Source: Kiritimatiellia bacterium (lineage in GTDB: Bacteria; Verrucomicrobiota; Kiritimatiellia; RFP12; UBA1067). From it: a DNA stretch of 64,000 nt. The stretch spans positions 1 to 64,000 of the forward strand of contig JAFTCL010000083.1 of assembly GCA_017454745.1 (NCBI GenBank), read 5' to 3'. The notes under the pieces were generated by a model. It saw only the letters and a program-made list of their open reading frames with translations, had not been told where the DNA came from and did no database searches. The translations under genes were made by a program, and so were the position numbers. Shown here in pieces: positions 19,301 through 27,815 of the stretch; positions within the stretch are counted from its first letter, which is position 1, and the number at the start of each line of letters is the position of its first letter.

Positions 19301-22300
19301 GTCCCTACTACGTCGCGTGGGGCAATCACGACACGAGCAATCCCGCGAACAAGACCTACTTTGAGACAGGTGCCGTTGACGAACCCGCCTACGGTTCTAG
19401 CGCGTCCGGAAACTATTATCTCTACCGCGGCAACGTGCTATTCATTTTCATCGACCACAATCTTATGGGGGCCGCCGCCACAAAGACTTGGCTCGCGGAT
19501 TTGCTTGCCACCGACCGCGCGCGTGCGGCGAAGTTCCGCATCATCGCCCAGCATTTTCCGTTCTGGCTCGAATGTTGGGGTGGTAACAACAGTCAGGCGC
19601 TCCTCGACACCGCAAAGGCTGGGGGGATTGATCTCATTTTCTCTGGCCACATGCACGGTTACGAGCGCATTCATAAGGACGGCATCATACAACTCACGAA
19701 CGGAGGTGCCGGTTACCTCGACCATGTGGAGAGCGTGAACGCCAACTATGGTGATGCCACCTTCCTTGGCGGCCATAATGACGTCCCTTACCTTTGGGCG
19801 CGCCAGAAGAGCGTAACGGAAACGGATGTGCTCGGCCCCGCCGAACCCGTGCGCATGGGCTGTATCCACAGCTATGGCGAGTTGAAGGTTGACGGAAATA
19901 CTCTCACCTACACTGCGCATGGCTTCAATGCTGACGGCAGTTACATAGGAGTGTTCGACGAGTTCACCATCACGTCGAAGACGGTTCAGGCATCTGCACC
20001 GGCTCCGACCGATTCCTTGGTGTTCTGCGCCGATTCTTCTTCGTTCGCGCAGTTTACTTCAAAACCCGTCACGAACGCAAAATGGAAGGAATACAAGGAT
20101 GCAGTAGGCGAGGAGTTCACCTTTGCGGAAGGTGCCGGAGACAATCCGGTGGTGAATGTCTCGAAGAACGAAATCGTTAAATTCCTCGCATGGCTAAACG
20201 GTGAAACCGGAGACTACCGGCTCCCGACAGTGGGCGAGCTTGAGACTGCTTTCGGCGGCGAATTGCGCAGGGAAGTTTCTGAATGGACCTCCTCCATTGA
20301 TCCCTACACCGGTTGGTGCCGTATTCTTGGCTCGCCGGCGGTTTCAGCCGAGGGCACGTGGTGTCGTGCGGCGGACAAGCCGTCCATCGCGACGGCGGGA
20401 TGCCACGCGAACTACCTCGGCTTCCGCCTTGCGACGGGCGTGGCCCCTGCGGAGCCTGCTGCGGCTGACGCGCCACTCGTGCCCGCACTTGCTACGTTAG
20501 AAGGAATCGCGAACCCTGCTGTTGTCTATAAGTGGGTGGGCGGCGCGTTAATTGATATCACCGCGGAGTGGACAAATCCTAGGGCAGACCTCGTTTACGA
20601 TGTTCCCGTAATTTTTGCGGGCGAAGGTGTGGTATCGAACAACCCAACGGCGTTCAATGTCACGTTTAATGCCGGTCTTGCCGCGTCGCGTTCGACACTA
20701 CTCATGAAGAGCGGTTCCGGCACTCTTACCGTGAAAGGGGCGGTTAAAGGCGGCGTGTGCAACTCTGCGGGCGGTTGGGTAATCGCCTCAGAAGGTCCGC
20801 TGGTCTTTGATAATGTCGCGTTCGCTGGGCAGGGGGCGCAGTTCCGTTCTGGCGACGGCATGTTGTTGCTAAAGGGTAATAATGACTTTTCTGGCGCGTG
20901 CGTGTATCTTGACGGCACGAACAACAACTGCACCAACTATGTCGCGGCGGCGGAAGAGCCGACGGTGTTCCGCGCGCGGCGTATCACAAACAAAGGCGCA
21001 AACTTCACTGGTATTGGCGATAATGTCTCCGTGACGCTGTCAAAGGACTACCAGTTCGGTGGATCTTACAGAATTTTGCTTAACGGCTCGATTAATGCGG
21101 AGGCGTTCAACTCGCTAGGAAACTATGACCCGATTGTGTTCGGGCCGGGATCTGCTAGTATCGGGTATTTCGGTTGCGCGGTGAACGCTTGGATGCGCTT
21201 CGGCATGGCTAATTTGGAGTTTACGACGGCGCGGCCGTTCAGATCCAATATTCCTTCAACGAAGAATTACTACGGCATCTTCTTCGCGAGAGACGAGATT
21301 CACATTTCTTCGACTTGTGACTGGAGCGTTCCCGTGAAGGATCATTTCGGGATGCCGATATATTTTGTGGCCGACACGCGTGACACGACGATCTGTACCC
21401 GTCCGAAGCTCATATTCGAGGGGGAACACGATGTTTTCTATTCGCCTACGGCTTCCTCGGCCACGTTGAGCAGTACCGCCTTTACCAGCCCTTGGGATAT
21501 TGAGATGGCCGGTACGGGAACCTTGACGATCAAGACCGCGACGAAAGGCGATATCGCTGTGACTGACGGCACGGTCAAGATTTCCGCCTTGCCATGTTCG
21601 GGTACCACCTCCGCCTCCGGAGACGGCAAGTGGGCAATCGACGAGACGCTTGCGCTTTTGGCGGGGCAGATGATCAACGGCGCGTTTGCGCCCGGCGGTG
21701 CGCTGACATACGACTTCGCCGACAACGGCTTTGGCGAATATATGGTCCTCAAGGGCTGCGGCCTTTCGGAGGGTGATATCACGGTTACAACGAGCCTTGA
21801 CGCGGCGGACAGCCTGAGTGTGAGGTGCGACTGGACAGGCGGGGACCTACGGCTTGTCGTGGAGCCTGCTGTGGGCAGACGCATAGCAGAGTGGACGGGC
21901 GGCGGCGCAGACGGAAAGCCGCTCGACCCCGCCAACTGGCGCGTGACGGAAGACGGCGTGGAGGTGCCTGGCGCCGTTCCAAACTCCACAACGCTCATCC
22001 GCCTTGCCGGATCGACCACGCTCAGCTTCCCGCAGACTGACGGGTTTGCGTATGCGGGGTTGATACTTTCCGATGACGTGTCGTTGGGGGCGGACTGCGA
22101 TTGGAGCGGACTCGGTGCGGTCGCCTTGCATGACGGCGCGTTCATCGACTTGCTCGGCCACCGCCTCGACGTTTCCGGTTTTACCGGTATAACGGCGGGT
22201 ATGGCCGGTGTTACCGATTCGACGACCGACACCGAACATCCCGGAGAACTCCATCTTTGCGTTGCCGAAGGTTCCACGCTAATGAACGACAAAGCCGCCT

Positions 22301-23286
22301 TCACGGGGAACATGAAGCTCGTCAAGGAAGGCTTAGGCACATACGTTTCGGCTTACGCCCCGCAAACCTACACGGGCGGAACGCTTGTCGCCGAAGGTGT
22401 CGCGCAACCGCCCGACGGCAACGGCGCGAACACCACGTACAGCGGCGACGCATTCAGGACGTTTGGTCCCACATATGTTGCCGTTGCGTCCAACGCGGTA
22501 TTCGACTTGAGAGCCAACTATGCCTACTACGGGCGGAGAATGGATGACCAGCGTTTCGTGAGGCTTGAAGGCGGCACGATCAGAAACAGCATGGCGGACA
22601 TGACGAAGAGTACATGGGGGGGATCTGGCATCGGCGCACTTACTGCGGACTCCACGCTCGATGTGTCGTATTCAATCGTGTTCCAAAGCGCGTTGTGCGA
22701 CCTCGGCGGATACACGCTCACGATTCCCATCGTTTACGCGAAGCACCTGTACGTCCACGACACGATGTTCACCAACGGTACTATCAACATCACCTCCGGC
22801 GGTTACCTGCACATTACCACCGCGGTTGACGCATCGACGGTCGATTTCAAGGTGGGTTGCGCGTTGTATTTGGAAGGCAGTCTTGATGTGCGCGATTACG
22901 AGCCGGTATGGAGTAATGCGACGTACAACAAAGGCGCTGCCGCGCTGAACGTGCATCGCGCGTTCATACCTGCCGCGCATGACTGCTTCTACGGTTGCAC
23001 GATGATGGAGGGATCCACCATCGATTTGTCCAATCGTACGACGCCGCTACCGCTTACGTCCGTATTCACTGACACTGGTCGCAAGACGTTGTCATTCGAA
23101 GACGGAGCATCCGTCCAGATCAGAATCAAGAATGGGACATTCCTGGAAGAGAATGTGAAGATTATTTCCTGGGATTCGCCTCCTGAAGGAGTCAGTTTTA
23201 TCCCTGAAAGAGTTGATTGCAAGCTGCTGATGGAGGACGATGGCCTATATTTGCAACGGGTTGGCACAATGGTTATTCTGCTCTGA
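16354..23286 (+). CDS. Giant secreted multidomain phosphoesterase with autotransporter-type repeats
   Basis: This is a 2310-residue secreted protein. Approximate order: signal peptide 1-38; LamG-like domains 38-275, 285-500 and 510-690; PKD-like domain 700-800 (DFGDGTGD); purple-acid-phosphatase-like phosphoesterase 905-1215; SUMF1/formylglycine-enzyme-like segment 1240-1370 (YRLPTVGELE, VSEWTSS, LGFRLA); beta-helix with autotransporter-associated strand repeats 1400-2300 (MKSGSGTLTV, PQTYTGGTLVAEG). The phosphoesterase motifs are WGDNQ, ATGDMSSG, GNHD (from residue 990), QHFP and GHMH (from residue 1099); the first has Asp-Asn-Gln instead of D-x-H. No C-terminal membrane barrel is seen; the protein ends GTMVILL. 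SD aaagga precedes ATG. It may be co-transcribed with the upstream paralogue. Confidence 0.85.
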   Translation: MHKSASMNGIGRGLSCNALTTLTGAAAIIICATLTTFAGLVAKWDFNNYDPSNPSSPDVLQATLGGSGLPCYYVGKGSALVTDGTLGQMYVVSPDYSGSDTTVATAAAGLGDGNYAIAIPKSSHVALPIPDAVKNHSWTLKLRCWYPGDGQWHAFFNRNNTTDADLFLTVSKSGRVKNGIGGGPFTANNNYKYAVSPSTWHTIIVSAGEQRWDVFVDETHEGTYGNSGGNKNFFTAEALTQYNGTDHLLLCADEDGEDNLMYIDYVELYDEASVYEGKLPHYTKAGLTGEWTFPAGNPLKAAIGRDIERHTRSGQVVIFADGTDGVLPGDGYTRAGQNNGLKCYHGLTNNCNYTVVMDVRVPVNDNTSQKWHGLFKAQDVNSDADVFITTDGSASTLRIRTRGERYSNTDVAFGEWMRVAITHLNGTNKKIYINGVLKDTATKSPTMMDTTKGGYFLLLSDDNGEDYDTDISYAAVYDRILTDSEIAELHSRPLAQKSDESFLPTVAPAGVWTADGEGGFAVSKGMPLAADGNGWKWTRSSAPAAATYVVDITLPAEQTEGCVLAMNASGVASGIYGTTSTYSGSFHTTTDASTFLNSTYLSTWGYWSENALDRISAHRVAVVWSTSGRVHYYVDGRAWGQLFPANANASLKPSATMTFLDGLASGATRVAAYDAALTPNEVASLGGVGTVPSGTAPAAPTIDATITEMPVKALVDAVTFTVTGTHPDGEYFTFAIDFGDGTGDCTTALVPSGSSATFSHVFGASGTFTPRVKTISQNGVESAWTMGDPIEVELVDIAARDVLVTWPWQQNVYTNRFTIMCEGVKDADDVTRWDGLEVQYGEGYTQRAPMTRVDSNGDTWIYTGHITIDGMDGQIVPYRLGYYGMPLTFDDPADDTAGTVKLWSQNDDESFTCSVWGDNQQGGRDKEWDSDKFAYVKALFKHMVARDVDFGIATGDMSSGAKYADEIRPCILDSTDVIFGSSRPYYVAWGNHDTSNPANKTYFETGAVDEPAYGSSASGNYYLYRGNVLFIFIDHNLMGAAATKTWLADLLATDRARAAKFRIIAQHFPFWLECWGGNNSQALLDTAKAGGIDLIFSGHMHGYERIHKDGIIQLTNGGAGYLDHVESVNANYGDATFLGGHNDVPYLWARQKSVTETDVLGPAEPVRMGCIHSYGELKVDGNTLTYTAHGFNADGSYIGVFDEFTITSKTVQASAPAPTDSLVFCADSSSFAQFTSKPVTNAKWKEYKDAVGEEFTFAEGAGDNPVVNVSKNEIVKFLAWLNGETGDYRLPTVGELETAFGGELRREVSEWTSSIDPYTGWCRILGSPAVSAEGTWCRAADKPSIATAGCHANYLGFRLATGVAPAEPAAADAPLVPALATLEGIANPAVVYKWVGGALIDITAEWTNPRADLVYDVPVIFAGEGVVSNNPTAFNVTFNAGLAASRSTLLMKSGSGTLTVKGAVKGGVCNSAGGWVIASEGPLVFDNVAFAGQGAQFRSGDGMLLLKGNNDFSGACVYLDGTNNNCTNYVAAAEEPTVFRARRITNKGANFTGIGDNVSVTLSKDYQFGGSYRILLNGSINAEAFNSLGNYDPIVFGPGSASIGYFGCAVNAWMRFGMANLEFTTARPFRSNIPSTKNYYGIFFARDEIHISSTCDWSVPVKDHFGMPIYFVADTRDTTICTRPKLIFEGEHDVFYSPTASSATLSSTAFTSPWDIEMAGTGTLTIKTATKGDIAVTDGTVKISALPCSGTTSASGDGKWAIDETLALLAGQMINGAFAPGGALTYDFADNGFGEYMVLKGCGLSEGDITVTTSLDAADSLSVRCDWTGGDLRLVVEPAVGRRIAEWTGGGADGKPLDPANWRVTEDGVEVPGAVPNSTTLIRLAGSTTLSFPQTDGFAYAGLILSDDVSLGADCDWSGLGAVALHDGAFIDLLGHRLDVSGFTGITAGMAGVTDSTTDTEHPGELHLCVAEGSTLMNDKAAFTGNMKLVKEGLGTYVSAYAPQTYTGGTLVAEGVAQPPDGNGANTTYSGDAFRTFGPTYVAVASNAVFDLRANYAYYGRRMDDQRFVRLEGGTIRNSMADMTKSTWGGSGIGALTADSTLDVSYSIVFQSALCDLGGYTLTIPIVYAKHLYVHDTMFTNGTINITSGGYLHITTAVDASTVDFKVGCALYLEGSLDVRDYEPVWSNATYNKGAAALNVHRAFIPAAHDCFYGCTMMEGSTIDLSNRTTPLPLTSVFTDTGRKTLSFEDGASVQIRIKNGTFLEENVKIISWDSPPEGVSFIPERVDCKLLMEDDGLYLQRVGTMVILL

Positions 23287-23327
23287 CGGGTGTGTTTGCG
23301 AAATTCAATCATTGTTTTTGGCAAACT

Positions 23328-23367
23328 AACTGGTGCGCGGGCTAACTCGCCCGCGCACCAGTTGTTT
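23328..23367 (+). terminator. Intrinsic terminator after the giant phosphoesterase
   Basis: A 15-base perfect stem (23328-23342 with 23349-23363) and a 6-base loop are followed by GTTTT. It cleanly separates the giant gene from the lipoprotein operon. Confidence 0.88.
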
Positions 23368-23403
23368 TCACCAACTTCACATTTTATTTTTCGCTATTCA
23401 ACC

Positions 23404-23432
23404 TTGATTGCGGCCATCGAATTTGATATATT
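23404..23432 (+). promoter_or_regulatory. Predicted promoter of the envelope lipoprotein operon
   Basis: TTGATT (23404-23409), a 17-base spacer and TATATT (23427-23432) with TGA immediately before the -10. It lies about 29 bases before the first start codon. Confidence 0.7.
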
Positions 23433-23460
23433 TTAAGGTGTTTTGTTTTGGGAGAGACCG

Positions 23461-24423
23461 ATGAGGAATTGGCGACTTTACGTTCGATCGGGGATATTGT
23501 TTTCGGTGTGCGGCTTGTTGTCAGGATGTGCCGTGTTGGGTATTGTGCGGAGGGTGCCGATGTTGGAGGTTAAAAACGAGGCGGTGGCTGTTTCGGCGGC
23601 AACCGATCTTACTCCAATCATCGTGCGTGCGGCAATAGCCCGGAGATGGACTGCCAAAGAGACCGCTCCCGGTGTGGTAAGATGCCGTTTCGACGCGCAT
23701 TCTTGGAGCATTGATGTTGACGTACGCCATTCTGGGGCCTCTTTCTCCATCGACTATGTGGACAGTAACGGACTGTTCTATCGCCAGGAGTTAGGTGACA
23801 TCCACCGGTCATACAACAAGCAGGTGGAGGCACTGCGCCGCCGTATCCACCGCGAGGCGCAGTCCTTGAGGCCTGGCTTCGTCGCGACTTCAGTGGCGAC
23901 CTCAATGGCAACGGCCCCGGCGGTTGCGGCAAAACCCTATACCATTGAGTCTTTCGCCCGTGAGGCGGGTAACGGTTTTTCTTACAAATTCGTTTTTAAA
24001 TTGAATGATGCCTCGACCGCCGATATGATGTTGTCGCGCCGCATTCAGGATGACGTGCTGGAGTCGGTTCGGAAGGATTATGTGGCGGCTTTCGCGACAA
24101 AGGACACGTCGTCACTACGAATAGAGTTCCCCGAATACGCTATTCGCGACGGGAAGGTTATGGGCCGCGCCACAGTGATCGCGGTTGAGTTGTTGGAGTT
24201 CGTTTACGACCCTGAAACCGCGCACGGGCGGTTGGCGGTGAAGGTTAACCCGCAGCAGTATGAGATTACCCGGCAGTGGGTTCGGAACAATATCGCGACG
24301 TTGGCGAAAGACAAGAGTGCCAAGATCTTGTCATCGCTCTCAAAGACTCCGCGGTTCACTATAGGTCGGGAAGTGCTTCGGGATGACAATGTGCTTGAAG
24401 TCGAATTTCAGGCGGGAGATTAG
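23461..24423 (+). CDS. Envelope lipoprotein of unknown function
   Basis: The product is 320 residues with a lipoprotein signal and lipobox LLSGC near residue 22. ATG 23461 follows the SD ggaga; an in-frame start six codons upstream is less likely because it would overlap the promoter region. Residues about 50-135 (TPIIVRAAIARRWTAKE to IHRSYNKQVEALRRRI) match a pattern I have seen in small proteobacterial lipoproteins of unknown role. The C-terminal half is an uncharacterised mixed alpha/beta region. It is first in a six-gene operon and is followed after three bases by the COG3014 gene. Location is the inner leaflet of the outer membrane or the periplasm. Confidence 0.75.
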   Translation: MRNWRLYVRSGILFSVCGLLSGCAVLGIVRRVPMLEVKNEAVAVSAATDLTPIIVRAAIARRWTAKETAPGVVRCRFDAHSWSIDVDVRHSGASFSIDYVDSNGLFYRQELGDIHRSYNKQVEALRRRIHREAQSLRPGFVATSVATSMATAPAVAAKPYTIESFAREAGNGFSYKFVFKLNDASTADMMLSRRIQDDVLESVRKDYVAAFATKDTSSLRIEFPEYAIRDGKVMGRATVIAVELLEFVYDPETAHGRLAVKVNPQQYEITRQWVRNNIATLAKDKSAKILSSLSKTPRFTIGREVLRDDNVLEVEFQAGD

Positions 24424-24426
24424 TCC

Positions 24427-25818
24427 ATGTCGGGACAGTGGCGGATAGTTCTTTGCTTTGCCATTGGAATAACGTTCTGCGGGTGTAACACTTTGTACAG
24501 AGAGGCGGTCGCGGCACGACATGATTTGATGTACGGAACCGGCGAGGTTGCCTCAAAGCGGGCAGAAAAGATGGCTGCCAGTACAATCAACCGAAAACTG
24601 GGTTGTCTGGAGTTGTCCCGGATCAAGATGCTGCATGGCGATTTCTCCGGCAGTTCCGCCGTGCTTGGCCCGTTGCTTGACGAGCTTTTCGATGAGACGA
24701 ACGAGGGGCAGGTGCTGAAGAAAGGCGAAATCGCGGGTAACATTATGGCCGGCACATTTGGTGATGACAATTCCATCCCCTACGAATTACCGGCGTTCGA
24801 GCTGCTGTTTGGGCTTCAGTATCAGGCGGTTAACCAGCTTTCGCTCGGCGAGCGAGACAATGCCCGCGTTTATCTGCGGCGCGCTACCGCGGTGCAAGAG
24901 CAGCTAAAAGAAGAGAACGAAACGGTTGCGTCGTCGGATGAGGAAAACTCCGCCAACGCGCAGAATGCCGCAACCGCAGCGGAACAGATCGCCACCAGTA
25001 TCGCCCCGGTGGCCGACACCGTGCGGGCATCCTACGAGAATGCGTTGGCGTGGTATTTAATGGGGGCGTTTTTAATGCTGGAGAATGATCCCAGCAATGC
25101 GGAGATAGCCTATCGCGAGGCGGGGCGGATCAATCCCGATATCGCACCATTGACCGCGATTCCAGCCGGATCGGGTCAGGATGTGGCGGTGGTTTACGAG
25201 GAAAACCTTATCGATATGCGCGAACCGATAAAAATCCCGCTTCCGTTTTGGGGAACGCTGTGGTCGGTGGATTTCCCGATTTACAAAGCGCCGGCATATT
25301 CGCCTTCGTCGGTCGCCGTGGAGGCGGGCGGGGTTCTTGCCGCTACGTGCGTTCCGGTAGTAAATGTACAGGCATTGGCCTACCGCGATTTAAAAGACCG
25401 CATACCTGGCATCGCGACCCGTAATGTGACCCGCGCTGCGGTTAAGATCGCAGCCCAGATTGCGGCAAACCAGATTGACACCGGCAGCAATATCGGTAAT
25501 CTGGCGATCAAGCTTGGAACGATGGCATACAATGCCACCAGCACGATTCTGACCGAAGCGGACACAAGGGTTTGGTTGACGTTACCGGAGTATGTGCAGC
25601 TTGCCCGGTTGCGTTTGCAGCCGGAACAGAAAAGCATCGTGATCCGCAATACACAAACCGGGCGTTCGTGCGAGGTGGTGATTCCCGAAGGAGCCGGTCG
25701 CGGCATGTTGCTAATCTGGATTACCGACGTGTGCGGCTTCGCCACCGCAAACGTTATGGAAATCGGCGCGACGGGGCCTTCCGTTTGGCATCGAACGACT
25801 TCGTTGTTAAACCCGTGA
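24427..25818 (+). CDS. COG3014-type lipoprotein with TPR-like region
   Basis: The product is 463 residues with a short signal ending at the lipidation-type cysteine in FCGC (about residue 20). The region from about 30 to 240 is helical with TPR character (LGCLELSRIKMLHGDF, ALAWYLMGAFLMLENDPSNA). The C-terminal half carries the family-like hydrophobic block PFWGTLWSVDFPIY and later LTLPEYVQLARLRL. In gammaproteobacteria COG3014 genes neighbour lpoB and ycfL, and the same partners occur downstream here, which supports the assignment. Its molecular role is not established; by context it belongs to the cell envelope. Confidence 0.78.
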   Translation: MSGQWRIVLCFAIGITFCGCNTLYREAVAARHDLMYGTGEVASKRAEKMAASTINRKLGCLELSRIKMLHGDFSGSSAVLGPLLDELFDETNEGQVLKKGEIAGNIMAGTFGDDNSIPYELPAFELLFGLQYQAVNQLSLGERDNARVYLRRATAVQEQLKEENETVASSDEENSANAQNAATAAEQIATSIAPVADTVRASYENALAWYLMGAFLMLENDPSNAEIAYREAGRINPDIAPLTAIPAGSGQDVAVVYEENLIDMREPIKIPLPFWGTLWSVDFPIYKAPAYSPSSVAVEAGGVLAATCVPVVNVQALAYRDLKDRIPGIATRNVTRAAVKIAAQIAANQIDTGSNIGNLAIKLGTMAYNATSTILTEADTRVWLTLPEYVQLARLRLQPEQKSIVIRNTQTGRSCEVVIPEGAGRGMLLIWITDVCGFATANVMEIGATGPSVWHRTTSLLNP

Positions 25819-25860
25819 TGAACTTCAACAACCCAAAACGACACTAAAGGAGAGAGAAGA

Positions 25861-26505
25861 ATGAAAAAACTGATAACGTGCATGTTGCTGATGGCGTCCG
25901 TCGCCTGTGCGGCAGTTTCGACCGTGCAACAGATCGAGCCGGGCGTGAGACCCGTCTATAATTCCGGGACCGGTGTCATGCCGCGCGGTGCGCAGGAGGC
26001 GATGCCGCAGGCCAGCCGCCAGTTGCAAAAGGACAGTATCAAGGGGGCAGGTTTTACCCCGGTGATGCTTAGCCTCTTCGACCCGATTCAGGTTCCGGGA
26101 TCTGATTACGACGTGGGCGGTTTGCGGATCAACATTCTTTATGGCCGCTGCTGCAACTTCGACGGGCTTGATGTCGGACTAGTTGGCGTTGCCGACAACC
26201 ACGCAAACGGCTGGCTCGCGAATCTGCTGGTTAACTATGCGACAGGCGACGGGGTAGGGTTCCACACCGGTTGCGTCAACTACTTCGGCGGCGATTTTAA
26301 AGGGCTGCAGTTCGGTGTTGCGAACTGGACCGATTCCGGCGATGTGTTCCAGATCGGGGCATACAACGGAGCTTACAACGTTCAGGGCGTCCAGATTGGC
26401 GTCATTAACACCGCCAACAGGATGCAGGGCGTTCAGATTGGGTTGGTTAACGTCATTTCCAACTCCAATGTGCCGTTCTTCCCGATTATCAACTGTTTCT
26501 TCTGA
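25861..26505 (+). CDS. LA_2272-type surface repeat protein
   Basis: The product is 214 residues with a signal peptide (MKKLITCMLLMASVACA). The C-terminal half consists of short repeats of the type GVQIGVIN and GVQIGLVN, preceded by related units (GLDVGLVGVAD, GLQFGVANW). This is the repeat style of the LA_2272/LA_2273 surface family first named in Leptospira. It ends in Phe (INCFF), compatible with an outer-membrane strand, but it is too short for a full barrel unless it oligomerises. SD aaggagag precedes ATG. It lies between COG3014 and the CsgG-like gene, so an outer-membrane location is likely. Confidence 0.75.
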   Translation: MKKLITCMLLMASVACAAVSTVQQIEPGVRPVYNSGTGVMPRGAQEAMPQASRQLQKDSIKGAGFTPVMLSLFDPIQVPGSDYDVGGLRINILYGRCCNFDGLDVGLVGVADNHANGWLANLLVNYATGDGVGFHTGCVNYFGGDFKGLQFGVANWTDSGDVFQIGAYNGAYNVQGVQIGVINTANRMQGVQIGLVNVISNSNVPFFPIINCFF

Positions 26506-26532
26506 TAACTTGCTTTTAATGGAGGAGTAAAC

Positions 26533-27789
26533 ATGAAAGCTACGAATCTTATTCTTGCTGGCATCGCCCTTATGAGCGCGGTGGCGTTCGGTCAGGCTCC
26601 GCAGGTGGTGGCCGAAACTGAGAAACTTGATCCGCAGACCTCTGCCGACCTTAAGGCGTTTAAGGCGCGAGTCGCGGCGGCCAATCCGGGGTTGGACGTG
26701 GTGAAGGTTGAAGCTGACGTTGTCCGTCGCGCCGTATTGGCGCCGCCCCCGCCGCCGCCCGCAAAGACGCCGGTTATGGCGATTTTCGTGAAGAACCACA
26801 CGAAAACGGCCGGTATGGATGATCAGGTGGACGGCATTCGCGACCGCCTTGCCGCGGAAATGTCGGGCATGGACTTTGTAATCATGGATTCGGCCGAAAT
26901 CGGAGCCGCCTTCAACCGTTACAAAATCACTACTGCTGAAGAACGCGCCGGTCTGATTGACGGCCTTTTCACTGGAGGTAGCGTAACGCGGGTGGCCCAG
27001 ATGCTGGGCGCGGACTACATCCTTACGGCATCGATTATCGGCGCGTCCGAGATGCAGCGGGTTGCTGGCGACCGCGAGGTGACCATCTACACTTTGCGCA
27101 TGGCTACTAAGGTGTTGGATGCTACCACTGGCGGCAGCATTTACGGTAAAAACTGGAACAACAAACGTCCCGTTCCGAAAAACAACGGTGACGACCCCAT
27201 GGGGCATTACGACGACCTGATTGATATGTGGGTTCAGGATACCGGTGCGGATTTGACGGCGGCGCGGCCGCGCTGGCGCGCTCCGGTGGCCGATGCAGGT
27301 GAGCTGGCCACGTTCTCCGTCACTACTACCATTGACGCGACGATTGCTCCGCTGGAGGCAACGGTCGATGCTACCAAACCCGTCAAAGACGAGCTTCGTC
27401 TGGTCGCGGGCGGCATTACGGTCGAGGTGGATGGCGCGGCGATCGGTTCGTCCGGCGGCACGTTCCGCGCCCGTCCCGGACTGCACCAGTTGCGCGTCAG
27501 CCGCCAGTGGATGAAGCCGTGGGTCGGTACCGTAAACATCGCCGACGGCGCGGTGTTCAATGTCGCGCTTGAGCTTTCGGATGAGGGCTTTAGGCACTAC
27601 AAGAACAAAGAGGCGTTGCGCGCCGAGGTCGCGCTGGCATATGCCGAAGCGGCATTCCGCCGCGGTTGCCGTATAAACTTCGATACCGCCGCTTGGCAGA
27701 CCGTCACTTTGGCGCCAGGCGCGGACGCGACCGGTGTCTTTACCGAGACCGTCGTTCAGCCGACCGTCAAGGAGAAGGCTGTACGTTAA
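26533..27789 (+). CDS. CsgG/LpoB-fold envelope protein with proline hinge
   Basis: The product is 418 residues. A signal peptide (about 1-21, AVAFGQA) and a short N-terminal region lead to a proline tract (APPPPPPAK, about residue 71). Residues about 78-250 resemble the CsgG/LpoB fold: VMAIFVKNHT, then a helical stretch FVIMDSAEIGAAF, and LGADYILTASIIG, where CsgG-type proteins have GADYLI. The C-terminal part (about 290-350) resembles a PEGA-like strand module (GLHQLRVSRQWMKPW). There is no lipobox, so it differs from its lipoprotein neighbours. SD ggaggag precedes ATG. An accessory role in outer-membrane or peptidoglycan assembly is inferred from fold and context. Confidence 0.7.
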   Translation: MKATNLILAGIALMSAVAFGQAPQVVAETEKLDPQTSADLKAFKARVAAANPGLDVVKVEADVVRRAVLAPPPPPPAKTPVMAIFVKNHTKTAGMDDQVDGIRDRLAAEMSGMDFVIMDSAEIGAAFNRYKITTAEERAGLIDGLFTGGSVTRVAQMLGADYILTASIIGASEMQRVAGDREVTIYTLRMATKVLDATTGGSIYGKNWNNKRPVPKNNGDDPMGHYDDLIDMWVQDTGADLTAARPRWRAPVADAGELATFSVTTTIDATIAPLEATVDATKPVKDELRLVAGGITVEVDGAAIGSSGGTFRARPGLHQLRVSRQWMKPWVGTVNIADGAVFNVALELSDEGFRHYKNKEALRAEVALAYAEAAFRRGCRINFDTAAWQTVTLAPGADATGVFTETVVQPTVKEKAVR

Positions 27790-27815
27790 CGTAATCTTGA
27801 ACGAAAGGGATTCAC

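Noticed and set aside
18154-19329. 391-codon minus-strand open frame within the giant phosphoesterase gene
   Set aside because: Antisense shadow of a GC-rich coding region; the translated product is Arg-rich and has no motif, while the plus-strand frame carries domain signatures throughout.
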